Shown here piece by piece: positions 63,601 to 64,000 of a DNA stretch of 64,000 nucleotides. Under the pieces are notes generated by a model. That model searched no databases. It had not been told where the DNA came from and saw only the letters and a list, made by a program, of their open reading frames with translations. The stretch comes from Christensenellaceae bacterium (GTDB lineage Bacteria > Bacillota > Clostridia > Christensenellales > Aristaeellaceae): NCBI GenBank assembly GCA_012518615.1, contig JAAYRU010000038.1, positions 1 through 64,000 of the forward strand. Reading direction: 5' to 3'. The translations under genes were made by a program, and so were the position numbers. Position 1 is the stretch's first letter. Every line of letters starts with the position of its first letter.

Positions 63601-64000
63601 TTGACGAGTTTAGCCATGTCTTCATAAGCGATTTCGTCTATCTTCTGGTATTCGTGGCTAGTACGGAAACCGTCAAAGAAGTGCAGGAAAGGAACTGACG
63701 ATTCTATTGAGGCAAGGTGTGAAACCAGCGCAATGTCCTCTGCCTCCTGTACGCTTGAGGAAGCAATCATAGCAAAACCGGTTTGACGGCATGCCATAAC
63801 GTCGCTATGGTCGCCGAATATTGACAGCGCGTGCGTAGCGAGTGTACGGGCACTTACGTGGAATACGCCGGGGAGCAGCTCACCTGATATTTTGTACATA
63901 TTGGGTATCATAAGCAGCAGACCCTGTGAAGCAGTATAGGTTGTTGTGAGTGCGCCGGCAGCTAGCGAACCATGGACAGCACCTGCAGCCCCCGCCTCTG
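60663..64000 (-). CDS. nifJ: Pyruvate:ferredoxin oxidoreductase (5' end beyond window)
   Basis: The minus-strand frame is open to the window edge: codons before the Met at 63911 read EAGAAGAVHGSLAAGALTTTYTASQGLLL, which is the family sequence, so the gene starts outside and some 60 N-terminal residues are missing. It is the single-chain enzyme that decarboxylates pyruvate to acetyl-CoA, reducing ferredoxin. Two 4Fe-4S motifs (CIQCNQCAFVCP and CTGCANCVEVCP), the distal cluster Cys with ACAGCGETPYVKLI, and the TPP site GGDGWAYDIGYGGLDHV are intact. Marks an anaerobic, ferredoxin-based metabolism. Confidence 0.96.
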   Translation of the reverse strand, partial: EAGAAGAVHGSLAAGALTTTYTASQGLLLMIPNMYKISGELLPGVFHVSARTLATHALSIFGDHSDVMACRQTGFAMIASSSVQEAEDIALVSHLASIESSVPFLHFFDGFRTSHEYQKIDEIAYEDMAKLVNWEKIDAFRKRALNPENPHQAGTAQNPDVFFQNREAANKYYDAVPEIVENEMKKVYELTGREYKLFKYTGAPDATNVIVIMGSGAEAAIETAEALNKEGRKLGVLNVHLYRPFSIKHFIDALPETVKVLSVMDRTKETGAIGDPLYLDVCAALLEGGKDNIKVLGGRYGLGSKDFTPTMVKAIYDNAEKDEPKNHFTVGIEDDVTFTSLPLGELYDAAPEGTVSCMFYGLGSDGTVGANQNSIRIIGDHTDMYAQGYFAYDSKKSGGLTVSHLRFGTHPIRSTYQIDSANFIACHNPAYVVQYDMVKALKQGGTFLLNCQWSEEELDSHLPASMKRALANKEAKLYIINAIDLARQVRMGNRINTIMQAAFFKLANVIPYDDAEKYMKEYAQIAYGRKGDAIVKRNWDAIDIAITGLKEVKVPAEWANATTGAEPVHVEATEYFYDVVQPILRQEGNNLPVSAFTPDGFVPTGTTKFEKRGIAVNVPEWLIDNCIQCNQCAFVCPHAAIRPFLVKEGTDKPEAFETKKALGRDYAGYEFRIQISPMDCTGCANCVEVCPSKEKSLVMKSLDSQRNQEANWEFAMTLPETNDLNHNKNTVKGSQFLKPLFEFSGACAGCGETPYVKLITQLFGDRMLIANATGCSSIYGGSSPTVPYTVNDKGHGPAWANSLFEDNAEFGFGMNLAMNQRREKLALLVSELIALDAATAELKETGQAWLDNMNDADGSKNAAAALVKACEDAITADANCPACGLAKEILASKDLLVKKSIWIFGGDGWAYDIGYGGLDHVIAQNQDVNILVLDTEVYSNTGGQASKSTPTGAVAKFAAAGKRTKKKDLGMMAMSYGYVYVAHVAMSANSPQLLKALNEAEAYPGPSLIIAYAPCINHGINMSLAQAKIRDAVAAGYWNLYRYNPLLAEEGKNPLTIDSKDPTGSYQDFIRSEVRYTSLLKTFPEEAEVLFEQAEQDARNRLENYKRLASE

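Overview
The window reads as chromosome of a Clostridia-like member of the Bacillota (Firmicutes). The evidence is the remA-gmk-rpoZ-coaBC-priA-def-fmt-rsmB-rlmN-stp-prkC-rsgA-rpe block, a PASTA-domain Ser/Thr kinase, DivIVA and SepF, a Phe T-box, a SAM-I riboswitch, AsnA-type asparagine synthetase, VanW and LCP envelope proteins and pyruvate:ferredoxin oxidoreductase. Shine-Dalgarno sites are strong, the promoters I can find are sigma-A like, and TTG start codons are frequent. No genus can be named from sequence alone. I see no rRNA, tRNA, CRISPR array, intact insertion sequence or prophage gene.

Layout. 1-1500: the end of one and the whole of a second secreted protein with a very acidic Asp/Asn tail; the complete one has a PepSY domain. 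1726-15387 (+): a tightly packed housekeeping run of 14 genes, remA to rsmA, many overlapping by 4-8 bases. 15451-17472 (+): a multi-domain peptidoglycan-binding protein. 17469-23038 (-): sepF-divIVA-fructokinase-two antiporter-like membrane subunits. 23268-30721 (-): rpoB-rpoC with their own promoter and terminator. 30938-31157 (+): a small self-contained transcription unit. 31240-34973 (+): T-box-controlled pheST. 35098-38051 (+): a CapD-type dehydratase and an LCP protein. 38048-44330 (-): a seven-gene envelope operon. 44482-45854 (+): SAM-I-controlled metK. 45930-50595 (-): a branched-chain amino-acid-type ABC operon with a LivM-LivG fusion. 50697-55529: an iron/siderophore-type transport island with an MFS exporter, bounded by 44-bp perfect direct repeats. 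55513-57192 (-): a DUF4838 protein. 57362-60590 (+): a DUF1538 membrane protein, a double P-II protein and an NAD-dependent epimerase-like gene. 60663-64000 (-): nifJ, running off the edge.

How the genes fit together. The left half couples nucleotide and cofactor supply, translation start and rRNA modification with PrkC/Stp signalling and ribosome assembly (RsgA, RsmA). The middle is transcription and cell division, then two convergent envelope gene groups (glycan precursor dehydratase, LCP ligase, glycosyltransferase/GtrA, phosphodiester glycosidase, VanW proteins). The right half is transport and central metabolism under riboswitch or promoter control.

Less ordinary points are the P-II fusion that keeps an internal ribosome-binding site next to a DUF1538 transporter, the direct-repeat-bounded iron island with a decayed binding-protein remnant and an unexplained structured segment, the 25-codon mini-transcript between rpoB and pheS, the repeat-rich basic extension of RsmB, and substrate-binding proteins without lipobox cysteines alongside an Lgt-like protein lacking the usual signature.
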